Shown: piece after piece, positions 1 to 8,401 of the stretch
How the letters are laid out: every line of letters begins with the position of its first letter
Position numbering within the stretch: the stretch's first letter is position 1
Source: Robiginitalea sp. SC105
GTDB lineage: Bacteria; Bacteroidota; Bacteroidia; Flavobacteriales; Flavobacteriaceae
DNA length: 64,000 nt
NCBI RefSeq assembly: GCF_014243345.1
Contig: NZ_JACLZF010000001.1
Location: 1,910,682-1,974,681, forward strand
Direction: 5' to 3'
The notes under the pieces: model-generated
Seen by the model: the letters and a program-made list of their open reading frames with translations, nothing else
Told to the model about the DNA's origin: nothing
Database searches by the model: none
Program-made: the position numbers and the translations under genes

Positions 1-99
1 GTCGCCTCGGGCGACATACGGGACGCCAAGACCCTGGTGATCCTGCAGTATGCCGCATTGTTCGGGCCACTGCGCCAGGGATGGCAACCGGGTCAGTAG
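1..99 (+). CDS. NUDIX hydrolase, C-terminal fragment (partial)
   Basis: Frame 1 is open from the left edge to a TAG at 97-99 and encodes the last 32 residues of a protein. The stretch GDIRDAKTLVILQYA resembles the C-terminal helix of NudK/ADP-ribose pyrophosphatase-type NUDIX enzymes, which hydrolyse nucleoside diphosphate sugars and usually end in a G-x-I-x-D-x-K-T motif followed by hydrophobic residues. The NUDIX box itself lies outside the window, so the family call rests on this tail alone. The stop codon overlaps the stop of the convergent carboxypeptidase gene by a few bases. Confidence 0.5.
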   Translation, partial: VASGDIRDAKTLVILQYAALFGPLRQGWQPGQ

Positions 100-1430
100 G
101 TATCCCTTACCTCGCGCAATATCCGTTGCATCCGGTTTTTGACGTTCCCCGAAGGCTCCGTAAAATGGTTGTTCATAAAGGCGAACAGCACCAGTTTCCC
201 GGATCGCGTCCTAAGGTAGCCGCTGAGGTTGTGGTTGTTTCCCAGGCTGCCGGTTTTACCGAACAGGTACGGGGCCTCCCCGTCCCGGTAATAATCTTCA
301 ATGGTCCCGTTGCGACCCCCCTGGGCGAGCAGGGCAAACAAGCGGGCCTCCGGGAATTCCCGGTAGAGTTTCCCAAGGAGGTATACCACGGACTCAGGCG
401 TGAACAGGTTGTACCGGCTTAACCCCGACCCATCCACCCAACGGGGTTTTTGAGGCAGGCCGGGCAGGTACTCCTCCAGGACAAAATCCCGGGCCGAACG
501 GAAACTCAGGGTATCCGACCGTGTACCGGAGACCGCCAGCATCAGTTGCTCGGCGATAAAGTTGTCGCTTTCGGCCATCATTTTTTTCAGGAGGGTGTCC
601 ACTGCCATCCCCGGCAGGGATTCCAGGGAGTCAGGCGGCAGGTGCCGGCCTTCGTGGATGCGGCTGCCAGTGGCTTCAGACCAGAGCTGCCTTTCGAGCC
701 CCGGGCTTACCCGAATCGGGATATCCAGGGTATCCCCGGATTCGGGAACCTGATAAAACAGGTTCCGGGTTTCCGCCCGCAAACGGCTCCCGTTTTCAAT
801 CTGCAAGCGGCTCCCGCTGCCCGCCAGAAGGCTGTCCCCGAACACAGCGGGTTCGGCACGGACCCCATCGGAAGTGGCGGTCAGGCGCAGGATATTCCCG
901 TGGATGGGAAAGGCACTCCGTCCGGGCATATAATACTGGTCGAAGTCGTCCCAGGACCAGCCCGGGCCGTAGGTCGGGTCAGCCAGGTTCGTATTGACCA
1001 TGGTGATTTCCGGGAAGCCCCTCATGAACCGGAGTGCCGTGCTGTCCCGCAGGTCCGGGTGCAAGGCGGCCGGGTCCCCGGTCCCCACCACATAGAGCGT
1101 ATCGCCGAGTCGGGCATATTTGAGTGCCGGGATGTGTTGCGGCAGGGTTTTCAGGGCGGCATAAAAGGTGAATAGCTTCACATTGCTGGCCGGGGTAAAG
1201 TACTTTTCCGGATTCAGCGCATAGAGGGTATCCCGGGTGCGGGCATCGACCAGCAGCAGTCCGGTAAACTGGTTGGACTGCGTTTCGGCCCGGAATTCCC
1301 GCTTCAGGTACCGGGAGACCTTCCGGGCCGGGGAACAGCCCGAAAAAGCGAGCAGCAGCAGGAAGACCACGGCTGCCGACCCCATGGTTTCCATACCCCG
1401 GTAGTGCCCGTTAACAGGGGTTTTACACAT
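93..1430 (-). CDS. dacB: D-alanyl-D-alanine carboxypeptidase / PBP4-type (peptidase S13), lipoprotein
   Basis: The product is a 445-residue penicillin-binding protein that trims or cleaves peptidoglycan stem peptides in the periplasm. All three active-site motifs are visible in order: SNVK (S82, K85), SDN (288-290) and KTG (392-394). The long insert between the first two motifs is typical of PBP4/DacB. A hydrophobic segment followed by FSGC near residue 32 is a lipobox, so it is probably a lipid-anchored enzyme. An internal ATG at 1394 would give a cleaner lipoprotein signal (METMGSAAVV) and may be the real start. The gene ends tail to tail with the NUDIX fragment. It shows no truncation. Confidence 0.9.
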   Translation of the reverse strand: MCKTPVNGHYRGMETMGSAAVVFLLLLAFSGCSPARKVSRYLKREFRAETQSNQFTGLLLVDARTRDTLYALNPEKYFTPASNVKLFTFYAALKTLPQHIPALKYARLGDTLYVVGTGDPAALHPDLRDSTALRFMRGFPEITMVNTNLADPTYGPGWSWDDFDQYYMPGRSAFPIHGNILRLTATSDGVRAEPAVFGDSLLAGSGSRLQIENGSRLRAETRNLFYQVPESGDTLDIPIRVSPGLERQLWSEATGSRIHEGRHLPPDSLESLPGMAVDTLLKKMMAESDNFIAEQLMLAVSGTRSDTLSFRSARDFVLEEYLPGLPQKPRWVDGSGLSRYNLFTPESVVYLLGKLYREFPEARLFALLAQGGRNGTIEDYYRDGEAPYLFGKTGSLGNNHNLSGYLRTRSGKLVLFAFMNNHFTEPSGNVKNRMQRILREVRDTY

Positions 1431-1534
1431 CCTTAATAGAATTTATCCAAGTTTTAACGATTCCGGAGCAATAAAAGAAAGACATTTTTGGTTAATTTTA
1501 AACAAACAACGTCTAACTAAACAAAACTCAAAGA

Positions 1535-1732
1535 ATGGCTGGTACCATGTTGGAGTACACCAAAACGGTGCTCCAAAAAGTGAGTTTCGATGCGCGTTTA
1601 TTCAGCAGGGAACTCCAGAAAGCTATCCAAAGACTATTGCCAAACGAACTTGAAGAATTGCGCAACTGGCTGCTGCTCTTCACAACTGACAAACCGGAAT
1701 TGCAACATAGCCTGCAATACCTGCCCGTCTGA
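1535..1732 (+). CDS. small conserved Bacteroidota protein (MLEYTK family)
   Basis: This 65-residue protein contains MLEYTKTVLQKVSFDARLF near its N terminus, a signature I recall from small uncharacterised proteins widespread in Flavobacteriaceae. Those homologues start at the methionine of MLEYTK, so the true start may be the ATG at 1547, giving 61 residues. The sequence is helical and charged with no signal peptide or membrane segment. It stands alone and is followed within a few bases by a strong intrinsic terminator, which supports expression as a single gene. The function is unknown. Confidence 0.75.
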   Translation: MAGTMLEYTKTVLQKVSFDARLFSRELQKAIQRLLPNELEELRNWLLLFTTDKPELQHSLQYLPV

Positions 1733-1738
1733 TACACG

Positions 1739-1761
1739 CCCCGCTTCTGCGGGGTTTTTTT
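1739..1761 (+). terminator. intrinsic terminator after the MLEYTK-family gene
   Basis: The stem CCCCGC (1739-1744) pairs with GCGGGG (1749-1754) across a TTCT loop and is followed by seven T residues. It lies between the convergent small gene and oxyR, and its T tract serves the rightward gene. Confidence 0.85.
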
Positions 1762-1765
1762 ATGT

Positions 1766-2719
1766 CTACGGCTTCCCGGCAACATGCCGGGCAGGACTGA
1801 TGATCTTTACGTCCTGGAAGGCGATGGCCCCGCGTACCACAGAGGCAATTACTTCCTTCAGGGAATCGGTTATCTGGAATTTCAACTCCTTTTTATGGTA
1901 GATCAGGCTCACCTCCCGGGCCGGGGGTGGCTCCTGGAAATAGCGGAGCTTCTTCATGCTGGCCTCCCCCAGGTCCAGCGTGTGCAGGTAAGGCAGCAGC
2001 GTCATGCCCAGGCCCTCATCCGCCAGTTTGATCAGCGTCTCGAAACTGCCGCTCTCCAGTTGGAAGTGATCCGATTCCAACCGCCCCCCGGCCTTGCAGA
2101 GGTTGATCACGCCATCCCTGAAGCAATGCCCGTCCTGCAATAACAGGATATCCTCCAGGTCCAGGTCCTCGGGCCGGATTTTTCCCATCCCTGCCAGTCG
2201 GTGGCCTTCCGGGATATATCCCACAAAGGGCTCGTAATACAGGGGGCGCTCCACCAGGTTGTCGATCCGCAGCGGGGTGGCCGCGATCCCGGCGTCCAGA
2301 TGGCCTTCCTGCAGGTTGGCGATCAGGCTTTCCGTGCTCTGTTCCTTGATGATCAACCGCACCTTCGGGTACCGGTTGATAAAGGGCTTCAGGAACATCG
2401 GGAGCAGGGTGGGCATCACGGTCGGGATGACCCCAAGGGTAAAAGTACCCCCGATAAAGCCCTTTTCCTGGTCCACGATGTCGCGGATGCGCGCTGCCTC
2501 ATTGACGATGTTCCGCGCCTGGTCCACGATTTTCTGCCCGGCTTCCGTAATGCTGATGGGCTTTTTGCCCCGGTCGAAAATCAGCAGGTCCAGTTCGTCC
2601 TCCAGTTTTTGTACCTGCATGCTCAGGGTGGGCTGGGTGACAAAACACTTCTCGGCTGCAACAGTGAAGTTCCGGTATTCAGCAACGGCCAGGACATATT
2701 GCAGTTGGGTGATGGTCAT
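1766..2719 (-). CDS. oxyR: hydrogen peroxide-sensing LysR-type regulator OxyR
   Basis: This LysR-family transcription factor controls peroxide defence genes. The N terminus is a winged helix-turn-helix (LQYVLAVAEYRNFTVAAEK, then QPTLSMQVQKLE, residues 6-40) and the rest is the substrate-binding-like sensor domain. Counting from the ATG at 2719, the sensor contains GHCFRD and NLC with cysteines at residues 199 and 208. These are the same numbers and spacing as the redox disulphide pair of E. coli OxyR. An upstream in-frame ATG at 2737 would add six residues, but the family usually starts at MTITQLQ. The gene is divergent from a dps remnant, a classical OxyR target arrangement. Confidence 0.93.
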   Translation of the reverse strand: MTITQLQYVLAVAEYRNFTVAAEKCFVTQPTLSMQVQKLEDELDLLIFDRGKKPISITEAGQKIVDQARNIVNEAARIRDIVDQEKGFIGGTFTLGVIPTVMPTLLPMFLKPFINRYPKVRLIIKEQSTESLIANLQEGHLDAGIAATPLRIDNLVERPLYYEPFVGYIPEGHRLAGMGKIRPEDLDLEDILLLQDGHCFRDGVINLCKAGGRLESDHFQLESGSFETLIKLADEGLGMTLLPYLHTLDLGEASMKKLRYFQEPPPAREVSLIYHKKELKFQITDSLKEVIASVVRGAIAFQDVKIISPARHVAGKP

Positions 2720-2816
2720 CTGAGTTGGTTTGGTCACTTAAAAGTATAAAATGTATCGATAGTATTGGTTGTTTGCCATCCGGATATCCGATAATTTCAT
2801 GGAAAACATCGGACCC

Positions 2817-2990
2817 ATGGAACTTGACTGTATCGGCCTCCCTTTGGCCCGGTCGCGGGAACTTGCCGGGCAGCTCAACCAGCTGCCGGCCAATTTTCAG
2901 GCGTATTACCGGAACCTCCGGGGGATCCACTGGAATATCCGCGGCAAAAGCCATCCCACAGGATGGCTTTTTTATGCGGTCTACTGCTAA
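2817..2990 (+). pseudogene. dps: truncated dps (ferritin-like DNA-protection protein) remnant
   Basis: The first 40 or so codons read as the N terminus of a Flavobacterial Dps: RSRELAGQLNQLPANFQAYY, then NLRGIHWNIRGK, matching the helix A segment of the family that carries the HWN ferroxidase histidine. A normal Dps continues for about 110 more residues with the ferroxidase Asp and Glu. Here the similarity stops right after NIRGK, the frame runs into a terminator hairpin, and translation ends at 2990 after 57 residues. The likely history is an internal deletion that joined codon 43 or so to the gene's own terminator. ATG at 2799 is an alternative start. A short expressed peptide cannot be excluded. 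Confidence 0.7.
2946..2975 (+). terminator. intrinsic terminator inside the dps remnant
   Basis: An 11-base perfect stem (2946-2956 with 2961-2971), loop CACA, runs into a short T tract. It lies directly after the last recognisable Dps codon. Confidence 0.8.
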
Positions 2991-3068
2991 TTCGGGGGAT
3001 GCTGTAAGGAAACCCGGGAAACCCGCCGTTTCAGGGGGCAGGTTGCCGGTCCCAAACACCCGGCGGGA

Positions 3069-3506
3069 CTAAAAGCGGATATCCAGGTCCACATCTTCCC
3101 AGCCGACTTCGAATGCACACGCCCCGAAAGTGGGCGGCCCCAAGGCCATGTCATTGCCACTCATCCCGTAGGGCTCCATGGGCATCCCGCTGGCTTCAAA
3201 ATCCATGCGCTGATTGCTGTTCTGGTCATGAAGGACGGAAACGGCGTACGTGCCCGGGGCCACATCCTCGAAAGTGAAGGTGAGGGATCCCGCTTTGGCT
3301 TCTTTTTTGAAATTTTTGATCCCGGCACCTTTCATAAAGGTTGCATCGGTGTGCAGGGCTGCCAGGATATCTCCCTGGTCGTTAAGGACGTTTTCTATAG
3401 TTACCGTTACAGTGACCCCTTTGAATTCCTGGGCGGAAACCCCCATAAGGCTCAGCAGGGAGAGGATCAGAAAAAATACTAGTTTGAGTAAGGCGAAGGG
3501 TTGCAT
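3069..3506 (-). CDS. secreted DUF2141 protein
   Basis: The product is about 145 residues from the ATG at 3506 (MQPFALLKLVFFLILSLLS), starting with a signal peptide that ends near VSAQ. The mature part has the DUF2141 features: a beta-sandwich start (VTVTIENVLNDQGDILAALH), then DVAPGTYAVSVLHDQN and a C-terminal GMSG/DMALGPPTF region that resembles the family's GFS-N-ARG-FGPP-F motif. Members are exported proteins of unknown function common in Bacteroidota and Proteobacteria. An in-frame upstream ATG at 3530 would only lengthen the N terminus before the signal. It appears to be a single gene. Confidence 0.85.
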   Translation of the reverse strand: MQPFALLKLVFFLILSLLSLMGVSAQEFKGVTVTVTIENVLNDQGDILAALHTDATFMKGAGIKNFKKEAKAGSLTFTFEDVAPGTYAVSVLHDQNSNQRMDFEASGMPMEPYGMSGNDMALGPPTFGACAFEVGWEDVDLDIRF

Positions 3507-3684
3507 AGGTTTTCTTTTAAGATTAAACATGGCCCAAAGATGTCCAGAGGAACGGAATGGGGGAAAACCATCCTACCGAATTGAAGAAAACCGGTTCCGA
3601 ATCGTAAAGAGGGGGTTTTTTGGCAGTGGCCCATACCTCTCTGCCCGTGCGGGCGGGGTTCAGTTGCCGCCGTATGCCCAGGGT

Positions 3685-4065
3685 TCAGTTGCCCCCGGGG
3701 GAATCCGCTTTTGGCTTGCCGAGGATTTCCACCACCCAGTAGATCAGCTGGCCGATGCCGTTGGCGAATATAAAGAGCAGGATCCAGACCAGCAGGAGGT
3801 TGTTGTGCTGCAGGTTCGGGTTTTTTACGGCGTGTACGATATAAAAGACCAGGCTCCCCAGGCTGATCAGGACCATCAGCACGACGATCAGGAAAAACAG
3901 CCCAAGGCCACCTAAAAAGGAGGCGGGGGGTCCCCCCTGGTCTTCCAGCCCGTCGATATTGCCCAGGATCGCAAAGATAAAGACGGCATATCCCGCAAAG
4001 AGGAGCATCAGGCCAGCGAGGGGCGCAAGGGCAAAGAAGCCCTGCCAGAATTTGTTGTTCAGCAT
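3685..4065 (-). CDS. small integral membrane protein, unknown function
   Basis: This 126-residue protein has three clear membrane segments, around residues 11-34, 50-75 and 90-112. A short charged loop with VKNPNLQHNNLLLVW lies between the last two. That loop and the following W-I-L segment resemble the PLDc_N-type membrane module (phospholipase D nuclease N-terminal-like) seen in small Bacteroidota proteins, but the match is weak. It is oriented with the PaiB-like gene upstream, with a gap of about 45 bases, so co-transcription is possible. No function is assigned. Confidence 0.7.
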   Translation of the reverse strand: MLNNKFWQGFFALAPLAGLMLLFAGYAVFIFAILGNIDGLEDQGGPPASFLGGLGLFFLIVVLMVLISLGSLVFYIVHAVKNPNLQHNNLLLVWILLFIFANGIGQLIYWVVEILGKPKADSPGGN

Positions 4066-4109
4066 GATCAGGAGATTTTCCTACAAGGTATCGAATTCGC
4101 CGGTCAGAA

Positions 4110-4718
4110 TCAAGGCTGCAGGTATCTTTTCATGGCTGCCGCCACGGCGGCGGAGAGACCGCCCCGTCGGGTGAGTTCTTCCATGATCCGGCCGTGGTCT
4201 AGCTCCCGGCCCTGGGAGAGTTTCAGGGCAACATCCACCCGGTCAACGGTTACGGTGAACCCCACAATCCCGCGGACCTGCCGGAGGGTTTTTGCGGAAA
4301 GTCCTACCATGGTAACCGGGCGCTCGGAGTCCCTTTCGTATTTATCCATCAAATGGCCCAGGGATACGCGCAGTTCGGCCGCATCCTGGAAGCGGAAGGA
4401 GCCCTGCACATGCGCCGCAATGTAATTCCAGGTCGGGACCTCCTCCTCCTCATACCAGGAAGAGGATACGTAACTGTGGGCTCCCTGGAAGATGCAGAGG
4501 ACCTGCTGCCCGTCCTTGATTTGGCGCCATTGCGGGTTGGCTTTGGCAAAATGGCCAAAAAGGGTCATCGGCCCCGGCCCCGGTTCGATTTCAAGCGGCA
4601 GGTGGGTGGCCAGGGGGGCGGCTTCGCCATTGGAAACCAGCAGGCCAAAGGCATTGGACTCCAGGAATTCGCGGATAAGCACGGGGTCTTCCAATCGGTA
4701 TTTTTCGGGGATGTACAT
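4110..4718 (-). CDS. PaiB-like FMN-binding protein
   Basis: The product is about 202 residues from the ATG at 4718 (MYIPEKYRLEDP). It matches the PaiB family: a split-barrel flavin-binding fold with ATHLPLEI, LFGHFAKANPQW, VLCIFQGAHSYVSSSWY, VPTWNYIAAHVQG and a C-terminal VGLSAKTLRQVRGIVGFTV segment. Bacillus PaiB is described as a negative regulator of sporulation and protease genes, but most homologues are better viewed as flavin-binding proteins of unknown substrate. The in-frame ATG at 4742 is less likely because homologues begin MYxPxxY. The 234 bases upstream of it hold no convincing gene. Confidence 0.88.
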   Translation of the reverse strand: MYIPEKYRLEDPVLIREFLESNAFGLLVSNGEAAPLATHLPLEIEPGPGPMTLFGHFAKANPQWRQIKDGQQVLCIFQGAHSYVSSSWYEEEEVPTWNYIAAHVQGSFRFQDAAELRVSLGHLMDKYERDSERPVTMVGLSAKTLRQVRGIVGFTVTVDRVDVALKLSQGRELDHGRIMEELTRRGGLSAAVAAAMKRYLQP

Positions 4719-4952
4719 AACAAGGCAGTGACAGAATCTCAAAGGTAGGAAAACGGGCGGTTTTTCGGCCGGATACGGAAAGGGTCCACGGTCTGCAGGC
4801 GGGGGAGTCCAGGGGAAGGCCTGGGGAGGTTTAGTGGGAGGACTGGAGGGAGCCAGGGGAAGCCCTGGGTAAGCCCGGGGGATAAAGCACGGAATAAGGC
4901 CCTTCCCGGCAAGGGGTTTGGCATAGTTCCGCTAGTTTATAAAAAAAAGCAT

Positions 4953-5786
4953 ATGCCATTTATCACACACAGCAAACAAGAAGCACACAGTATTTATTAC
5001 GAAGATTACGGCAAGGGACGGCCGGTGATCCTGATCCACGGGTGGCCGCTCAGCAGCAAGATGTGGGAGCAGCAGGTCTGGAAGATCGTGGAAGCCGGAT
5101 ATCGGTGCATCTCCTATGACCGCAGGGGTTTCGGTATTTCTTCCGCCCCATGGGACGGATATGATTATTCCAGCCTGGCAGGGGACCTCCATGAGCTCAT
5201 CGAACAATTGAAACTCGATAATTGCCTCCTGGTCGGGTTTTCCATGGGCGGGGGGGAAGTGATCCGCTACCTGACCGATTTCGGGGACAACCGGGTTGCC
5301 AAAATTGCCCTGGTGAGCTCCATCATCCCGCTTGTCAAGCAACGGGAAGACAACCCGGATGGGGTACCCTTAAAAACCCTGGACACTATCAAGGATGCGC
5401 TGCAAAAGGACCGGGTGGGATTCCTGAAAACATTTTCCAAAGGATTCTACAATTTTGACGAAAACCAGGGGAAAGACCGGGTAAGTGAGGCCCAGCTCGA
5501 CTACGACTTCATCATTGCCTCCCACGCTTCCCCACGGGCCACCATCGAGACCGCACTGGCCTGGATGCACACGGACTTCCGGAAGGAGCTGGCAAACGTT
5601 AAGGTGCCCGCCCTGATCGTCCACGGGGACGCGGACCAGACGGTCCCCATAGGCACCTCGGCGCATCAAGCGGCCAAAGGTATCAGCGGCAGCACGCTCA
5701 AGGTGCTTGAGGGTGCCCCCCACGGCCTGCACCTGACCCATGCACGGGAGCTGAACGAATTGCTGATCGGCTTCCTGAAAAAATAA
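4953..5786 (+). CDS. alpha/beta hydrolase, non-haem chloroperoxidase-like
   Basis: The 277-residue protein is a complete cytoplasmic alpha/beta hydrolase. The oxyanion motif HGWPLS (29-34), the nucleophile elbow GFSMGG (S97), the acid in HGDADQTVP (D228) and the histidine in GAPHGL (H257) form the triad. YDRRGFGISS and the general layout match cofactor-free haloperoxidase/arylesterase-type hydrolases. The real substrate cannot be read from sequence; such proteins often act as esterases. There is no signal peptide. The gene begins after a 234-base spacer and is separated by about 210 bases from the downstream kinase gene, so it is probably a single unit. Confidence 0.88.
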   Translation: MPFITHSKQEAHSIYYEDYGKGRPVILIHGWPLSSKMWEQQVWKIVEAGYRCISYDRRGFGISSAPWDGYDYSSLAGDLHELIEQLKLDNCLLVGFSMGGGEVIRYLTDFGDNRVAKIALVSSIIPLVKQREDNPDGVPLKTLDTIKDALQKDRVGFLKTFSKGFYNFDENQGKDRVSEAQLDYDFIIASHASPRATIETALAWMHTDFRKELANVKVPALIVHGDADQTVPIGTSAHQAAKGISGSTLKVLEGAPHGLHLTHARELNELLIGFLKK

Positions 5787-5996
5787 TTCAGTCCAACAAC
5801 TCAGCCGCCGAATCCGACAGTTCGGTAGGCTGCATTTTGATTGCCCGGAGCATTTACCGGTTCTTTGGAACTCGTGGGGAATGCCTCCGGGTTTCTCAAT
5901 GGGTGCATGGGCACGTCTCCCTCGTACGTCTCCCCGGACCGTTCGGGCTTTACCCGTAGGCAGCTCCCGGAACATTTGCTACATTTATCTGTAATT

Positions 5997-7334
5997 ATGG
6001 GAACCAGGCGCTTTATCATTGAATTCGGACGGGCCACGGTAGTGGGAATCGCCATCTACGCGGTTTTCCTGACCATCTATTACTTCACCGGCAGGGGAAT
6101 CGCCTGGAACCTCGACACGCTCTGGGACTTCCTCGAAAACATGGTGTTTGCCTGGTACATCTACATGGCCAATGCCTACGTGATCATGTATGCCATGCGC
6201 CGCTGGGGGTACCGGATTTTCCAACCGAAGAACCTGGTCCAGTCCCTTCTTGGGAATGTGCTGGTGTCCCTGCTGGCCATATTCATTGCCAACTTTACGG
6301 TTTATGTCCTGCTGAACGGGGAACCCATGGATACGTTCCTGGCGCGTCAGACACCGGAATACTATTCGGTTTCCCTACTGATTGCCCTGGTGGTGTCCGG
6401 GATCTTTTACCTTTTTTATTACTACAAGTACCGTCAGGAGACCCGGGTCAAACAACAGAAGATCATCGCTGGTACGGCTTCCGCCCAGTTCGATGCCCTG
6501 AAGAACCAGCTGGACCCCCACTTCCTGTTCAACAGCCTGAATGTCCTCACCAGCCTGATCGACGAAGACCCCGAACAGGCGCAGCGGTTTACCACGTCCC
6601 TCTCCAAGGTCTACCGGTATGTACTGGAACAGAAAAACAAGGAGCTTGTGACGGTGGATGAGGAATTTGCATTTGCCCGGACCTATGTACGCCTGCTCAA
6701 GATGCGTTTCGAAGACAGTATTGTCTTTGATATCCCGGAAAAAAGCCGGAACCCCGAAGCCCGGATCGTGCCGCTTTCCCTGCAGCTCCTGTTGGAAAAT
6801 GCCGTTAAGCACAATGTGGTCACTTCCTCCAGGCCCCTGCATATCAGGGTCAGCGAGGAGGGCAACAACATTGTGGTCTCCAATAATCTGCAGGAAAAGC
6901 AGGTGGTCAAAAAGTCCAGCGGAGTGGGGCTGCAGAATATCCGGCAGCGTTATGCGCTGCTGACGGACCGGCAACTCGAAATCGGGCGCAGCGCTTCCGA
7001 ATTCCGGGTCTCCCTGCCCATACTTACCCGACAGGTGCGTGCCGGGAGCGCCCACCGGGATTATATCGAGGACAAACGTTACGAGAAAGCGCGGGAGCGG
7101 GTGGAGGCCATCAAGAACTTTTACGGGAACCTGGCTGCCTATTGCGTGGTGATCCCCTTTCTGGTCTGGCTGAATTTCAGGAGTACGGAATTCCCCTGGG
7201 CGCTGTTCCCGGCCGCCGGCTGGGGGTTTGGCCTGGTGATGCACGGGCTGGAGGCCTATGGCTACAACCCGCTCTGGGGCAAGACATGGGAGGAGCGCAA
7301 GATCCGGGAGCTGATGGAAAAGGAGGATTTTTAA
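5997..7334 (+). CDS. LytS-type sensor histidine kinase with C-terminal 2TM domain
   Basis: From the ATG at 5997 the protein has 445 residues. Four membrane segments (about 14-31, 48-65, 84-105 and 125-143) precede a His_kinase domain of the LytS/YehU type with DPHFLFNSLNVL (H175 is the probable phosphoacceptor). An ATPase domain follows with the N box LLLENAVKHN and G box GVGLQNIRQRY. After the kinase ends, a further 85 residues form a 2TM domain (RYEKARERVEAIKNFYGNLAAY, two hydrophobic helices, then WEERKIRELMEKEDF). The same domain recurs as three separate genes directly downstream, followed by the LytTR regulator. The open frame extends upstream to 5841, but that part has no signal or homology. 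Confidence 0.9.
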   Translation: MGTRRFIIEFGRATVVGIAIYAVFLTIYYFTGRGIAWNLDTLWDFLENMVFAWYIYMANAYVIMYAMRRWGYRIFQPKNLVQSLLGNVLVSLLAIFIANFTVYVLLNGEPMDTFLARQTPEYYSVSLLIALVVSGIFYLFYYYKYRQETRVKQQKIIAGTASAQFDALKNQLDPHFLFNSLNVLTSLIDEDPEQAQRFTTSLSKVYRYVLEQKNKELVTVDEEFAFARTYVRLLKMRFEDSIVFDIPEKSRNPEARIVPLSLQLLLENAVKHNVVTSSRPLHIRVSEEGNNIVVSNNLQEKQVVKKSSGVGLQNIRQRYALLTDRQLEIGRSASEFRVSLPILTRQVRAGSAHRDYIEDKRYEKARERVEAIKNFYGNLAAYCVVIPFLVWLNFRSTEFPWALFPAAGWGFGLVMHGLEAYGYNPLWGKTWEERKIRELMEKEDF

Positions 7335-7436
7335 TGCCCTCCGGTTCGGTAGCCACTTCCGACAATTCAGTCGGAAATTCTTCGTAAAGGAAGCTTTGGA
7401 TAAGATCTTTGGAATGTAATTATAAATGATACTCCG

Positions 7437-7718
7437 ATGAACGAACCGTCTCAAGCTGCCCGGTACCTGCGCGCCAAAGAACGCGTGGCATGCATACGGG
7501 GCTTTTACTCAAACCTTTTTGCCTACCTGATCGTAATCCCTTTCCTGGCCTGGCTCAACTGGAGGACCTCCGGTTTCCCCTGGGTTATTTTTCCCGCCCT
7601 GGGCTGGGGCTTTGGACTGGCCATGCATGGTCTGCGGGCCTTTGGGTACGACCTGATCCTCGGCAGGGGATGGGAGGAGCGCAAAATCCGCGAATTCATG
7701 TCGAAAGACGACCTTTAA
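7437..7718 (+). CDS. 2TM-domain membrane protein (copy 1)
   Basis: This 93-residue protein is a stand-alone copy of the domain at the end of the upstream kinase. It has a charged N-terminal helix (YLRAKERVACIRGFYSNLFAY), two hydrophobic helices (about 27-43 and 49-66) joined by a short turn, and the C-terminal signature GWEERKIREFMSKDD. The family is called 2TM and its function is not established. It lies between kinase and response regulator genes in the same direction, which suggests it works with that system, perhaps as a membrane partner of the kinase. Confidence 0.85.
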   Translation: MNEPSQAARYLRAKERVACIRGFYSNLFAYLIVIPFLAWLNWRTSGFPWVIFPALGWGFGLAMHGLRAFGYDLILGRGWEERKIREFMSKDDL

Positions 7719-7746
7719 TAAATTGAACGACCAAAATACCACCGTC

Positions 7747-8049
7747 ATGGAAGATTTCAACAAGGAAAGCAAATACCTGAGGGCCAAGGAGCGCGTACAG
7801 GAACTGAAGAAGTTTTACGGTAATGCAGTTGCCTATGTTTTTGTAATTTCCCTCCTGGCCATCGTGAATTACCTGACCTACTGGGAATACAAATGGTTCC
7901 TGTGGGCAGCCCTGGGTTGGGGCATCGGGCTCTTTTTCCACGCCATCCGGACCTTTGACCTGAATCCTTTTTTCTCACGCGACTGGGAGGAGCGGAAGAT
8001 CCGTGAATTCATGGAGGATGAGGAACGCCGGCCCGGCAAATGGGAATAA
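7747..8049 (+). CDS. 2TM-domain membrane protein (copy 2)
   Basis: From the ATG at 7747 (MEDFNKESKYLRAKERVQEL) the product has 100 residues and the same plan as its neighbours: amphipathic helix, two membrane helices, then DWEERKIREFMEDEE. A TTG at 7723 could extend it by eight residues. It starts about 28 bases after copy 1 ends and precedes copy 3 by 27 bases, so the genes form one transcription unit. Its helices differ from copy 1 (VFVISLLAIVNYLTYW), so the copies are old paralogues and not recent duplicates. Confidence 0.85.
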   Translation: MEDFNKESKYLRAKERVQELKKFYGNAVAYVFVISLLAIVNYLTYWEYKWFLWAALGWGIGLFFHAIRTFDLNPFFSRDWEERKIREFMEDEERRPGKWE

Positions 8050-8076
8050 CCAATAACGCATCCGAAACAGTATCCG

Positions 8077-8388
8077 ATGAATGAGAACGATAAACTAGAA
8101 CGCGCCAAAAAACGCGTCGCGGAAATCAAGGGATTCTACGTCCACCTGAGCATTTACCTGGTGATCAATGTGGTTATTCTGGTGGTCCACCAGGTCAATG
8201 GCTTCCACGAAAACGGGGGCTGGTTCGCCTGGAATACGCTTTTTACCCCCCTTTTCTGGGGGATTGGCCTGGCTTTCCACGGCGCCAAGGTTTTCGGCTG
8301 GATCCCTTTCTTTGGCAAAAAATGGGAAGAAGAGCAGATCCGCAAGTACATGGAAAGGGACCGGAAGGAATCCGATAAATTCAAATAA
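8077..8388 (+). CDS. 2TM-domain membrane protein (copy 3)
   Basis: The 103-residue product starts MNENDKLERAKKRVAEIKGFY and ends in KKWEEEQIRKYMERDRKE. It keeps the 2TM plan but has a longer loop between the membrane helices (NGFHENGGWFAWNTLF) than copies 1 and 2. The response regulator begins 13 bases after its stop. The conserved WEExxIRxxM tail in all four copies suggests a cytoplasmic contact surface; this is inference. Confidence 0.87.
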   Translation: MNENDKLERAKKRVAEIKGFYVHLSIYLVINVVILVVHQVNGFHENGGWFAWNTLFTPLFWGIGLAFHGAKVFGWIPFFGKKWEEEQIRKYMERDRKESDKFK

Positions 8389-8401
8389 CCCAAGAACCGT
8401 T

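Noticed and set aside
2679-3059. 126-codon minus frame through the oxyR-dps gap
   Set aside because: It crosses the oxyR start region, the promoter area and the dps remnant and has no homology.
4739-4924. 61-codon Pro/Leu-rich frame between the PaiB-like and hydrolase genes
   Set aside because: The sequence is low in complexity (GGGG and CCTGGG repeats) and the translation looks like a by-product of it.
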